Shown: positions 9,327-18,041 of the stretch, piece after piece
Numbering within the stretch: position 1 is the first letter of the stretch
Layout of the letters: every line of letters begins with the position of its first letter
NCBI GenBank assembly: GCA_947630825.1
Contig: CANRJA010000003.1
Location: forward strand, 62,001 to 126,000
DNA length: 64,000 nucleotides
From: an uncultured Clostridia bacterium
GTDB lineage: Bacteria > Bacillota > Clostridia > Oscillospirales > Ruminococcaceae
Reading direction: 5' to 3'
Program-made: the position numbers and the translations under genes
The notes under the pieces: generated by a model
Told to the model about the DNA's origin: nothing
What the model saw: the letters and a program-made list of their open reading frames with translations, nothing else
The model's database searches: none

Positions 9327-10169
9327 CTATGAAGCAATCTTCTCAAATATTGAAACTATGATAACGACTGCTCCCAACACTCCTGTGTAATACGCAAATA
9401 TCTTGAATTTATCTGTTTTAACAAGCCAGTTTACCATCTTTATTGCGCATATACCAACGATAGCCGCAACCACAAATCCCAAAATATAAGTCCAGCTAAA
9501 CGACATATCGGTTTGAACGGCGTCTTTAACTTCTACCAGACAGCCTCCGAGAATTGCCGGTATACCTAAAATAAATGAATACTTAACCGCCGTTTCTCTG
9601 GCGAAGCCCGAAAACAGTCCTGCTGAAATCGTTGAGCCTGAGCGTGATACTCCCGGCAAAAGCGCAATGCTCTGGAAAAATCCCACGAAAATTGAATCCT
9701 TGACCGTTATATCGCCAAGTTTTTTATTTCCCTTAGAGCATTTATCGGCAAGAAGCAATATAGCCGCAGTATATAAAAAACATATACCCTCTGCAAATAT
9801 GGTAGAGTCCTCCGCAAAGCCCTCAAAAAAGTCCTTAAATATGTAAAAAGGAAAAAGCACCGCTGTTGAAAGTATTACCATAAGCACCGCTCTTCGGTCG
9901 GCGTTCATTTCCTTAAAGGAAAACTGCCTTTTAAATATGTCTTTTACCATTCTTACAAACTCGCATATCAAATCCCATATGGTATCCCAAAACGCTATAA
10001 ATACCGCAAACAGCGTTCCCAAATGAAGTATCGCAGAAAACAGCAAAGCGCCCTCTCCGCTGTTACCTGTAAAATGCTGATACAATGATAAATGTCCTGA
10101 GCTTGACACGGGTAAAAACTCCGTTAGCCCTTGAATGATTGCCTGAAAAATCGCACTGATTACTGACAT
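9327..10169 (-). CDS. uppP: Undecaprenyl-diphosphatase
   Basis: A 280-residue polytopic membrane protein of the UppP/BacA family. It dephosphorylates undecaprenyl diphosphate to recycle the peptidoglycan lipid carrier and can confer bacitracin resistance. The diagnostic motif GLTEFLPVSSSGH is at about residues 14-26, and the second conserved motif, PGVSRSGSTISAG, is near 172-184. It lies between ylzJ-like and ftsK in the same minus-strand run. Confidence 0.96.
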   Translation of the reverse strand: MSVISAIFQAIIQGLTEFLPVSSSGHLSLYQHFTGNSGEGALLFSAILHLGTLFAVFIAFWDTIWDLICEFVRMVKDIFKRQFSFKEMNADRRAVLMVILSTAVLFPFYIFKDFFEGFAEDSTIFAEGICFLYTAAILLLADKCSKGNKKLGDITVKDSIFVGFFQSIALLPGVSRSGSTISAGLFSGFARETAVKYSFILGIPAILGGCLVEVKDAVQTDMSFSWTYILGFVVAAIVGICAIKMVNWLVKTDKFKIFAYYTGVLGAVVIIVSIFEKIAS

Positions 10170-10216
10170 TGTGCCGTTCCCTTCTTAAATTAGCTTTGTT
10201 GTCGTTGTTTTTTATA

Positions 10217-10414
10217 TTAATGTCTGTTTAAAAACATCAAGTAATCATACGGGTCGGTCGAATGAATACTCTTTATACTCTGCTGATCCCCGTAATCAAG
10301 ATAATCATACTTGACATTATTAAACTCCCCTGTTTTTGTGACATAGCTTTTATTTATCTTTTCAATATCGCAAAAAACATCATAGGTATTTAAAATAGTT
10401 TGAAACATAATCAA
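10217..10414 (-). CDS. YlzJ-like small protein
   Basis: A 65-residue protein whose start overlaps the tepA stop by 4 nt (ATGA type), so it is translationally coupled. The N-terminus [14 protein letters not shown] resembles YlzJ, a small protein of unknown function found between tepA and spoIIIE/ftsK in Bacillus. The assignment rests on position and on the short N-terminal match. No membrane segment or signal peptide is seen; the C-terminus is rich in Asp and Tyr. Confidence 0.65.
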   Translation of the reverse strand: MIMFQTILNTYDVFCDIEKINKSYVTKTGEFNNVKYDYLDYGDQQSIKSIHSTDPYDYLMFLNRH

Positions 10415-11166
10415 TCACCATTATTTTCTTTACATTTCTTTTCATTTGATTCGGATTCTATCAGCTCATATAAACACTCAATAGCGTCTGACAGTCCGCC
10501 GAGACTGTCTATTATTCCCTCTTTAACAGCGCCCTCTCCGTCCAAAACCGTGCCGACGTCCATAACAAGCTCGCCTGTTGTCATCATAAGCTCTCTGAAA
10601 CGCTCGGGAGTGATATTGGAATTATCGCAAACAAATCTTATAATTCTGTCCTGCATCTTATCAAAATACGAAAGCGTCTGCGGAACACCCAGTACAAGAC
10701 CGTTCATTCTCACAGGGTGAATTGTCATAGTGGCTGAAGGGACAATAAACGACTTCTTTGAACAAACAGCCAGCGGAACGCCTATAGAATGACCCCCACC
10801 TAGAACGATAGAAACTGTCGGAGTTTTCATTCCTGCTATAAGCTCTGCTATCGCAAGACCTGCTTCAACGTCCCCGCCGACGGTGTTTATTATAATCACC
10901 AAACCCTCAATCGAGCTGTCCTGCTCTATAGCTACAAGAGCCGGCATAATATGCTCATACTTTGTGGTCTTATTCTGCGGAGGAAGTATATAATGCCCCT
11001 CAACTTCTCCTATTATAGTCAGACAATGAATAAGATGTCTTGCGTTTTTAAGGCTTATATGTCCAACACGCTCTATCTGCTCAGTCTGTGACGGCTTATC
11101 ACTGTTATCCGAATTGGTCTGAGGCGATTGATTTTCATTGTTATTGTTGTTTATATCTTCCGACAT
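10411..11166 (-). CDS. tepA: TepA-like ClpP-family serine protease
   Basis: A 251-residue protein starting at ATG 11166; GGAGGA lies about 10 nt upstream, whereas the in-frame TTG at 11184 overlaps that site. The first 30 residues are Asn/Gln/Ser-rich and likely disordered. The rest is a ClpP/crotonase fold: oxyanion-loop GGDVEAGLA, nucleophile Ser in GGGHSIGVP, and histidine in TIHPVRM. TepA of Bacillus (translocation-enhancing protein) degrades signal peptides or assists secretion and germination. The family call is firm; the physiological role here is inference. Confidence 0.88.
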   Translation of the reverse strand: MSEDINNNNNENQSPQTNSDNSDKPSQTEQIERVGHISLKNARHLIHCLTIIGEVEGHYILPPQNKTTKYEHIMPALVAIEQDSSIEGLVIIINTVGGDVEAGLAIAELIAGMKTPTVSIVLGGGHSIGVPLAVCSKKSFIVPSATMTIHPVRMNGLVLGVPQTLSYFDKMQDRIIRFVCDNSNITPERFRELMMTTGELVMDVGTVLDGEGAVKEGIIDSLGGLSDAIECLYELIESESNEKKCKENNGD

Positions 11167-11289
11167 TTTGAATAATTCCTCCAAGAAAAAATATATTAAT
11201 ATTTTTTCTTTTTATAACAAAAATTATTCAAATCAATAAAATATAAACCTATTTTTAGCCTTTAATAATATAGTTTTTCACACCTTATT

Positions 11290-11317
11290 ATTATACCACT
11301 TACACAAAATAAGTCAA
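11290..11317 (-). promoter_or_regulatory. Sigma-A-type promoter for the tepA operon
   Basis: On the minus strand TTGACT (11317-11312) and TATAAT (11295-11290) are 16 nt apart, about 125 nt upstream of tepA. The ten genes from tepA to ispH lie downstream on this strand with mostly short gaps. Confidence 0.7.
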
Positions 11318-11318
11318 G

Positions 11319-11480
11319 CAACGGTGACGTTGCATCCAGTGCTGCCTATTATAAATTTGAAAAATGTTCAAGTTAGTGCAACGGCAGGCTTATCAATTGA
11401 TAATTGATAATGGATAATGGATAATTGTTAAAAGTCAGAAGCAACACAAAAGCGTTCGGGAAAATTCCGAACGCCTTTGC
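11319..11480. repeat. Dispersed intergenic repeat, copy 1
   Basis: This fills most of the 11185-11507 gap. From about 11331 it aligns with 37239-37369: shared blocks include AAATTTGAAAAATG, CAACGGCAGG, a GATAATGGATAAT series, CAGAAGCAA and a CGTTCGG...CCGAACG hairpin. Its left edge is the near-palindrome CAACGGTGACGTTG (11319-11332), whose reverse complement lies beyond the right side of copy 2. It has no coding capacity and looks like a MITE-like or RUP-like element. Confidence 0.75.
11452..11474 (-). terminator. Hairpin terminator at the end of the LRR gene
   Basis: Arms GCGTTCGG and CCGAACGC enclose a short A/T loop. On the minus strand a T-rich tract follows, so it would stop transcripts of the LRR gene ending at 11508. 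It is part of the dispersed repeat. Confidence 0.65.
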
Positions 11481-11507
11481 TGTCTGTTCACTGAACCTGT
11501 TTAATTG

Positions 11508-12926
11508 CTACCCATTTATATTTTTATAAATTAACTTTTTGCCTATCAAAATCTTTGCGTTTTTAACTTTGCTCTTTTTATTTTTCAACTGCTTTTTAAG
11601 CTGTTTTGCAACCTTCTTGTTTTTTACAACAAACTTTATTCCTTTTTTGGTGTTCTTAAAAGAATTTTTCGCGATTTTTGGAGCTTTCCTTTTATTTTTA
11701 ATTGTTACTTTTGATAACCTTTTGCAGTTTTCAAAAGTGCTGGAACTAATTCTTTTAACTCCGTTTATTGTTACATTTCTAAGTTTTTTACAGTTAGAAA
11801 AAGCATTAAAATGTATATTAACATTACTTGAATTAATATTTACTCTACTTAACATTTTGCAATTATTGAATGCACGCTCATCAATTTGTGTAATATTTTC
11901 AGGAATAGTAACAGCTTTTAATTTGCAGTTTTGAAATGCGCACTGCCATATTTTAGTTAATCCCTTTCCAAATCTCACATACTTTAAACTTGAACCCGCA
12001 AATGCATGGGTATATAAGTTCTTTACACTGTCGGGAATAATCATTGAATTGAGTTTTGTTTTAGAAAAAGTATATCCCCATATTGTTTCCAGACTGTCAG
12101 GCAAAATGATATTAGTAATTTTTTTGTTACCATAAAAACCTGATATACTTTTTAATTTGTTAGGTAATCTGACATTTTCTAAGGACTTCCAATTTCCACT
12201 TAAATTTTTTAATGTATCTGGAAGTTGAACATATTTAACATGCCCAAAGCCAATACCTCCATAACTCAATAGTTCTTCTACTCCATCAGGAATTATAAGA
12301 TCAGTGCTTTGATTAAATGACATGTATACTGTTTTGCCATCTTTAGACAAAAGCAAATCATTTTTATAACTATAGTACAGATTATTTGGGTCAACAGATA
12401 GCTTTAAATTTGGGCAATTGCCCAAATAATCAAAATGAGCTGTATCTGAAAAATCTTTATTATAATATACAACAATACCATTTTGAATGCCAGATTCCCT
12501 ATCTATCATAGTGTTTTTAGGCAAATTCATTTTCTTTAAAGATTTAAGCCCATAAACATCAGATATATCATATATAGTTTCAGGCAATACAATTTCTTGC
12601 ACGTTATTATATGCAGGAGATATTGGTTCTTATGACAAACTCAAATCAGTTACAGTAAACTCTATTCCGGCATAGGTAACCTTTTCAGGTATTTCAACCT
12701 TTTGAATATTAGTAATATCAACAACAGTAGCTGTTTTGGAAATATACACCGAACCATACTGTGCATAATCCTTTATAACATAAGTAAAATTGCCAACTTT
12801 TACTTTTCGTGCATTTACATACTCATCATATGTTCCTTGATAGAAGTATGCAGATGCATTACCTGCAAACGCACTGACTGCAATAACAACAGTAATTAAT
12901 AAACAAAATAGCTTTTTTAGTTTCAT
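11508..12926 (-). pseudogene. BspA-type leucine-rich-repeat secreted protein interrupted by one in-frame TAA
   Basis: Residues 1-98 (12926-12630) start with a clear signal peptide (MKLKKLFCLLITVVIAVSAF...ASA) and run into a TAA at 12632-12630. The same frame continues without any other stop to 11508 (another 373 codons) with BspA/TpLRR-type repeats such as LPDSLETIWGYTFSKTKL, FAGSSLKYVRFGKGLTKI and FNNCKMLSRVNI. The C-terminus is strongly basic (Lys-rich). One full-length protein would have about 471 residues. Either the gene is a recent pseudogene, the stop is an assembly or strain difference, or the upper part is made alone; an internal GTG (12602) could restart translation but lacks a signal peptide. 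The start has AGGAGG at good spacing. Intact homologues are surface or secreted adhesion-type proteins. Confidence 0.8.
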
Positions 12927-13181
12927 AAAATCTGCCTCCTTATATAAATTCCTTCAAATAAATCATAACATTAACAGTATAGCCTGTAAAGTAAAAATTA
13001 TGAAAAATCATTAATTCTGTAGAATTATACAAATACAAAGATCTTTCTTTGTGTAGTATAACGTATATTTCATTACCGTCGCTCTGATTATTAAAAAGCA
13101 GTTAGCATTTTATTATTTACAATAAATTTACCCCATTTTATATTAAATATTAAATATTTAATAAACTATACTGTCGAATGC

Positions 13182-13199
13182 TTGTTAAATTCTTGACAA
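13182..13199. promoter_or_regulatory. Rex operator over the acn promoter
   Basis: TTGTTAA (13182-13188), a 4-nt spacer, then TTGACAA (13193-13199) matches the Rex consensus TTGTTAA-N4-TTAACAA at 13 of 14 arm positions, and symmetry extends by one base pair on each side (C13181/G13200). The right arm is also the -35 hexamer of the acn promoter, so binding would block RNA polymerase. The gene for Rex is the last of the same group, giving a likely feedback loop sensing NADH/NAD+. Confidence 0.8.
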
Positions 13200-13221
13200 G
13201 CCCCCTGTTTTGATTTAAAAT
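13193..13221 (+). promoter_or_regulatory. Sigma-A promoter of the acn-icd-rex group
   Basis: TTGACA (13193-13198) and TAAAAT (13216-13221) are exactly 17 nt apart, 37 nt upstream of the acn start. The rest of the 12927-13257 gap is A/T-rich with no gene seen. Confidence 0.85.
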
Positions 13222-13257
13222 AGTACAAAGAATAAAATAAAGAAAGGGTTTGAGAAA

Positions 13258-15198
13258 ATGGGACTTACGTTAACTGAAAAAATACTTAAAAGCCACGTTG
13301 TAGACGGCGAGTTTGTAAAGGGAAACGAAATAGGCATTAAAATCGACCAGACGCTAACACAAGACGCAACCGGAACAATGGCTTATCTTGAATATGAAGC
13401 TATGGGAGTTCCCCGCGTTAAGACGGAACGCTCAGTGGCTTACATAGATCATAACACGCTTCAGTCGGGCTTTGAAAACGCCGACGACCACAGATTTATC
13501 GGCTCGGTTGCGAAAAAACACGGCATCTACTTTTCACGTCCAGGCAACGGCATCTGCCATCAGGTACACCTAGAGAGGTTCGGCATCCCGGGAAAAACGC
13601 TTATAGGCTCTGACAGTCACACTCCCACAGGCGGCGGTATTGGTATGATTGCTATAGGAGCAGGCGGTCTTGACGTTGCAGTTGCAATGGGAGGAGGAGC
13701 ATATTATATAACCTATCCGAAAATAGTTAAGGTAGAGCTTACAGGAAAACTTTCTCCTTGGGTCGCCGCAAAAGACGTTATTTTAGAGGTTCTTAAAATC
13801 CTAACCGTTAAAGGCGGAGTAGGAAAGGTTATTGAATACTGCGGAGAAGGAGTAAAATCCTTATCTGTACCCGAAAGAGCGACAATAACCAATATGGGTG
13901 CAGAGCTTGGCGCAACGACTTCTATATTCCCATCTGATGAAACAACGCTTGAATTTCTAAAGGCTCAGAACAGAGCAGACGTATGGACAGAGCTTAAAGC
14001 AGATGACGACGCAGTTTATGACGAGGAGATAAAGATAGACTTATCAAAAATCGTTCCTATGGCTGCCTGTCCTCATTCTCCTGATAACATAAAAACTGTC
14101 GCTGAGTTAGGTCCTATGAAGATAGATCAGGTTTGCATAGGCTCTTGCACAAACTCATCTCTTATGGATATGATGAAGGTCGCTCACATTTTAAAGGGCA
14201 AAACCGTTCACCCTGATGTTTCACTTTCAATCGCTCCAGGCTCAAAGCAGGTTCTCAATATGCTTGCTCAAAACGGTGCATTGTCAATTATGATAGACGC
14301 AGGCGCAAGAATTCTCGAATCTGCCTGCGGTCCTTGCATTGGTATGGGACAGTCGCCTAATTCAAAGGGAGTATCTTTAAGAACATTTAACAGAAACTTT
14401 GAGGGACGCTCAGGAACAAAGGACGGACAGATTTATCTCGTTTCTCCTGAACTGGCTGCCGCTTCGGCAATAGCAGGAGTTTTAACAGACCCGAGAACTT
14501 TGGGTGATATGCCAGAATTTAAACTCCCTGAAAAGTTTGTTATAAACGACAATATGATAGTGCCTCCTGCTCCTGTTGAGGAAATGGACAGCGTTGAGAT
14601 TTTAAGAGGTCCTAACATAAAGCCTTTCCCGAAAACATCTCCGCTTGACGAAACTATTGAAGCTCCATGCTCGCTTAAAGTCGGAGACAATATAACAACA
14701 GACCACATTATGCCGGCAGGCGCTAAAATACTTCCATTGCGTTCTAACATTCCCGCTATTTCAAAGCACTGCTTTACAGTGTGCGACGAAGAATTTCCTG
14801 AAAGAGCGTTAAGACTGGGTAAGAGCATTATAGTTGGAGGTTCAAACTATGGGCAAGGCTCATCAAGAGAGCACGCCGCGCTTGCTCCACTCTATTTAGG
14901 CGTTAAAGCGGTTTTGGTAAAGAGCTTTGCCAGAATCCACAGAGCAAATCTTATAAACGCAGGTATACTCCCTCTTACATTTGTAAACGAAGCTGATTAC
15001 AACAAAATCGGTCAGGGAGACGAGCTTTTGCTCGAGAATGTAAGGCAGGATATAGTAGACGGAAAGAGCGAGCTTACTCTTGTAAACAAATCTAAGAATG
15101 TTGAAATTCCTGTTTTGTGCGAGTTAAGCGGACGCACTAAGGATATTGTTCTTGCTGGAGGACTTTTAGATTACACAAGAGAACAGCTTAACAAATAA
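13258..15198 (+). CDS. acn: Aconitate hydratase
   Basis: A 646-residue enzyme converting citrate to isocitrate through cis-aconitate. Three [4Fe-4S] ligand cysteines are visible: Cys297 in CIGSCTNSS, and Cys357 and Cys360 in SACGPCIG. The C-terminal swivel domain has GGSNYGQGSSREHAAL. Its length fits the shorter bacterial aconitases rather than the roughly 890-residue AcnA/IRP type. With icd downstream it forms the oxidative TCA branch leading to 2-oxoglutarate, probably for glutamate synthesis in an anaerobe. Citrate synthase is not in the window. A Rex operator overlaps its promoter. Confidence 0.96.
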   Translation: MGLTLTEKILKSHVVDGEFVKGNEIGIKIDQTLTQDATGTMAYLEYEAMGVPRVKTERSVAYIDHNTLQSGFENADDHRFIGSVAKKHGIYFSRPGNGICHQVHLERFGIPGKTLIGSDSHTPTGGGIGMIAIGAGGLDVAVAMGGGAYYITYPKIVKVELTGKLSPWVAAKDVILEVLKILTVKGGVGKVIEYCGEGVKSLSVPERATITNMGAELGATTSIFPSDETTLEFLKAQNRADVWTELKADDDAVYDEEIKIDLSKIVPMAACPHSPDNIKTVAELGPMKIDQVCIGSCTNSSLMDMMKVAHILKGKTVHPDVSLSIAPGSKQVLNMLAQNGALSIMIDAGARILESACGPCIGMGQSPNSKGVSLRTFNRNFEGRSGTKDGQIYLVSPELAAASAIAGVLTDPRTLGDMPEFKLPEKFVINDNMIVPPAPVEEMDSVEILRGPNIKPFPKTSPLDETIEAPCSLKVGDNITTDHIMPAGAKILPLRSNIPAISKHCFTVCDEEFPERALRLGKSIIVGGSNYGQGSSREHAALAPLYLGVKAVLVKSFARIHRANLINAGILPLTFVNEADYNKIGQGDELLLENVRQDIVDGKSELTLVNKSKNVEIPVLCELSGRTKDIVLAGGLLDYTREQLNK

Positions 15199-15209
15199 GG
15201 ACAAAAGCT

Positions 15210-15848
15210 ATGAGAAAAAACAATTCGCCGCATAATTCAAGTTTCATAGACGGACAAAACCAAAGTTACAGAGGCCGCACAAATCAAAATATATATTATC
15301 AAAATCCGCAAAGACCCGTTCGCTACCCTGATAAAAGAAAAAAGCTGAACACACCCGGATTATCACTGCTGATTAAACTCATATGCTTGCTTGTTGCAGT
15401 TATAATTGTCTATGTAGTTTTATATATCAACATTTTCAGCTACAAGCCGGAAATTTCCGATGTTCTGACAGCTACAGGAAGCAAAAGCGCAGAAATAATC
15501 GAGGACATTAAAGTTTCTGATAATCTTTATGTGTACGCCTATACTTATAACGGAAAACTTTCCGCCTCTTACATTAAGGTGAAAGGCTCTGGTGATGAGA
15601 AAAGCTACAAGTGTCTGAAAAGATGCGGTTATCTTAATATTGATACTTACAAAAAGGATATGCAGGGAAAGAAAATGAAGTTTTCCTCAAAGGGTGATTT
15701 CCGCTTCGGTTTGGACTTTTCAGGAAGCGAGCAGTACGACCAGTTTACAGAATACTTTGATAAAAACGATATATATGATTACAAATCGTGCCCTGTTAAT
15801 ATTGAAGGAATAAATCAGATATTTATAGTGTGGATGTGGAATGAATAA
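15210..15848 (+). CDS. Single-pass membrane protein of unknown function
   Basis: A 212-residue protein not recognised. Residues 1-45 are polar, Asn/Gln/Arg-rich and probably disordered and cytoplasmic. One membrane segment (about 48-72, LLIKLICLLVAVIIVYVVLY) follows, and the rest is probably outside. The outer part is Lys/Tyr/Asp-rich with two cysteines close together (YKCLKRCGY). It begins 11 nt after acn and ends 26 nt before icd, so it is embedded in the acn-icd-rex unit. It may be a passenger gene. Confidence 0.75.
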   Translation: MRKNNSPHNSSFIDGQNQSYRGRTNQNIYYQNPQRPVRYPDKRKKLNTPGLSLLIKLICLLVAVIIVYVVLYINIFSYKPEISDVLTATGSKSAEIIEDIKVSDNLYVYAYTYNGKLSASYIKVKGSGDEKSYKCLKRCGYLNIDTYKKDMQGKKMKFSSKGDFRFGLDFSGSEQYDQFTEYFDKNDIYDYKSCPVNIEGINQIFIVWMWNE

Positions 15849-15874
15849 ATAACTTTTATTAAGGAGGAATTGCT

Positions 15875-17095
15875 ATGGCAGAAAAAATCAAAATGAAAAC
15901 GCCTCTAGTCGAGATGGACGGAGACGAAATGACAAGAATTCTTTGGAAGTGGATAAAGGAGATACTTCTTGAGCCGTATGTAGACTTAAACTGCGAGTAT
16001 TACGATCTTGGCTTAAAGCACAGAAATGAAACCCATGACAAGGTCACATTTGACAGCGCAGAGGCTACGAAGAAGTACGGAGTAGCTGTTAAATGCGCTA
16101 CTATCACCCCTAATGCGGCAAGAATGCCCGAGTATAACCTAAAAGAAATGTGGAAATCCCCTAACGGAACTATCAGGGCTATCCTAGACGGTACTGTTTT
16201 CAGAACTCCTATTATCGTAAAGGGTATTTCTCCTTACATACCCACATGGACAAAGCCAATCACGATTGCCCGTCACGCTTACGGTGATGTTTACAAAAAC
16301 ACAGAAATGCGTGTAGACAAAGATTCAAAGGCTGAGCTTGTTGTTACCGACAAGGACGGTAACGAGTCAAGAGAGCTTATATATAATTTCTCTGACAGCG
16401 ACGGCATTATTCAAGGCATACACAACAAGGACGAAAGCATTGCAGGCTTCGCAAGAGCTTGCCTAAACTACGGTCTTGATTTAAAGCAGGACGTCTGGTT
16501 TGCAACTAAGGACACTATTTCCAAAAAATACGACCACAGATTCAAGGATATTTTCCAGGAAATATACGAAAACGAATATAAGGAAAAGTACGAAGCGGCA
16601 GGTATTGAATACTTCTACACGCTTATCGACGACGCTGTTGCAAGAGTTATCCGTTCAAACGGCGGCTACATTTGGGCTTGCAAAAACTATGACGGCGACG
16701 TTATGTCAGATATGATTTCAACGGCTTACGGCTCACTTGCTATGATGACGTCTGTATTGGTTTCTCCTGACGGCATTTATGAATACGAAGCCGCTCACGG
16801 AACTGTTCAGAGACATTACTATAAATATCTCAAGGGTGAAGAGACCTCTACAAACTCAGTAGCTACTATCTTTGCTTGGAGCGGGGCGTTGAGAAAAAGA
16901 GGCGAGCTTGACGATACACCCGATTTAGTTGACTTTGCAAACAAACTTGAGCAGGCTACCATTCAAACCATTGAAGACGGCGTTATGACAGGCGACCTTT
17001 ATCTGCTTTCAAGCCTTGAGAACAAGAAAAAGGTCGATTCAGAAACATTCTTAAAGGAAATAGGAAAGCGTTTAGACGTACTTGTAAAAGACTAG
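15875..17095 (+). CDS. icd: NADP-dependent isocitrate dehydrogenase
   Basis: A 406-residue enzyme of the homodimeric class resembling eukaryotic IDH1/2. It oxidatively decarboxylates isocitrate to 2-oxoglutarate. Recognisable segments are [15 protein letters not shown] near the N-terminus, KCATITPN, the substrate-binding [10 protein letters not shown], and the metal/coenzyme region [10 protein letters not shown] followed by [17 protein letters not shown] precedes the ATG at good spacing. NADP specificity is inferred from the subfamily. Its position between acn and rex suggests redox control of flux to glutamate. Confidence 0.95.
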   Translation: MAEKIKMKTPLVEMDGDEMTRILWKWIKEILLEPYVDLNCEYYDLGLKHRNETHDKVTFDSAEATKKYGVAVKCATITPNAARMPEYNLKEMWKSPNGTIRAILDGTVFRTPIIVKGISPYIPTWTKPITIARHAYGDVYKNTEMRVDKDSKAELVVTDKDGNESRELIYNFSDSDGIIQGIHNKDESIAGFARACLNYGLDLKQDVWFATKDTISKKYDHRFKDIFQEIYENEYKEKYEAAGIEYFYTLIDDAVARVIRSNGGYIWACKNYDGDVMSDMISTAYGSLAMMTSVLVSPDGIYEYEAAHGTVQRHYYKYLKGEETSTNSVATIFAWSGALRKRGELDDTPDLVDFANKLEQATIQTIEDGVMTGDLYLLSSLENKKKVDSETFLKEIGKRLDVLVKD

Positions 17096-17132
17096 CAAGC
17101 ACATAAATCAAATAATTTGTAAGATTTAAGGG

Positions 17133-17771
17133 ATGAGATTAGTGGCTAAGAATAGTGATATTTCGGCATCTGTTATAAAAAGACTGCCCAGATATTATTC
17201 GTATCTCGAAGATCTGATTGAAGAAAATGTTGAGCGCATTTCTTCTAAGGACCTTGCCCAACGAATGAAAACCACAGCTTCTCAGATAAGACAGGATTTA
17301 AACTGCTTTGGCGGCTTCGGTCAGCAGGGCTATGGCTATAACATCAAGGCTCTACATGAAGAAATCGGCAGTATTCTGGGTGTTGACAAGGAATACAAAA
17401 CCATTATGATTGGCGCAGGCAACTTAGGCAAAGCCATAACCTCTCAGATAAGCTTTGAGAAAAAAGGCTGCAGGCTTACCGCTATATTTGATAACGACCC
17501 AAAAATTATAGGGCAAACCGTTGCGGGTATTGAAGTTTCAGATATAAAAAATCTTGAAAGCTACTGTAAGGTAAATACCCCGTCTATTGCGGTTCTCTGT
17601 CTGCCCAAAGAAAATGCCTTCGGCGTTGCGAAAAAGCTTATCGAGCTCGGCGTTAAATCATTTTGGAACTTTTCACATTTCGACTTGAACCTACACTTTG
17701 ATAATATCGTTGTTGAAAACGTGCATCTTGGAGACAGTCTTTTAACGCTGACCTATAAGATCAGCAGTTAG
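17133..17771 (+). CDS. rex: Redox-sensing transcriptional repressor Rex
   Basis: A 212-residue repressor. The N-terminal winged helix (about 10-80) includes VIKRLPRYYSYLEDL and the recognition helix region TASQIRQDL. The C-terminal Rossmann domain binds NADH/NAD+ through IGAGNLGKA (about residue 92). Rex leaves its operator when NADH is high. The start is uncertain: ATG 17133 has poor ribosome-binding spacing, while GTG 17142 has GGATGAG upstream. A matching operator sits on the acn promoter, so autoregulation is likely. Confidence 0.95.
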   Translation: MRLVAKNSDISASVIKRLPRYYSYLEDLIEENVERISSKDLAQRMKTTASQIRQDLNCFGGFGQQGYGYNIKALHEEIGSILGVDKEYKTIMIGAGNLGKAITSQISFEKKGCRLTAIFDNDPKIIGQTVAGIEVSDIKNLESYCKVNTPSIAVLCLPKENAFGVAKKLIELGVKSFWNFSHFDLNLHFDNIVVENVHLGDSLLTLTYKISS

Positions 17772-17806
17772 AGGTAAGACAGGAGATAAAAAAGCATGGA
17801 GCATTA

Positions 17807-17841
17807 AGCATTCGGAATATTCCGAATGCTGTTGTTTTTTC
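17807..17841 (+). terminator. Intrinsic terminator after rex
   Basis: A perfect 24-nt palindrome (17807-17830, arms AGCATTCGGAAT / ATTCCGAATGCT) is followed by GTTGTTTTTTCT. It closes the acn-icd-rex unit. Confidence 0.85.
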
Positions 17842-17941
17842 TGTTGGCTTACCTTTTTACTAATCCGCAGCTGCACAATAATTGACAAAAACAAGTTAAA
17901 AAAATACTTTTATTTAGACAAATAATATGTTACAATATAAA

Positions 17942-17966
17942 CAATGACAAAATTATATAGTCATTG
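17942..17966 (+). promoter_or_regulatory. Inverted repeat in the alpha-xylosidase leader
   Basis: CAATGAC (17942-17948) and GTCATTG (17960-17966) form perfect 7-bp arms around an 11-nt A/T core, 75 nt upstream of the GH31 start. It could be an operator for a sugar-responsive regulator or an RNA hairpin. A TTGACA at about 17882 is a possible -35, but no good -10 is clear. Confidence 0.5.
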
Positions 17967-18041
17967 AAAAGAAATTCTGAAAATACTGTATTGTCTATTT
18001 AGTATTTTCTTAATTAAAATTTTAAGCAGGAGGAGAAAGAT

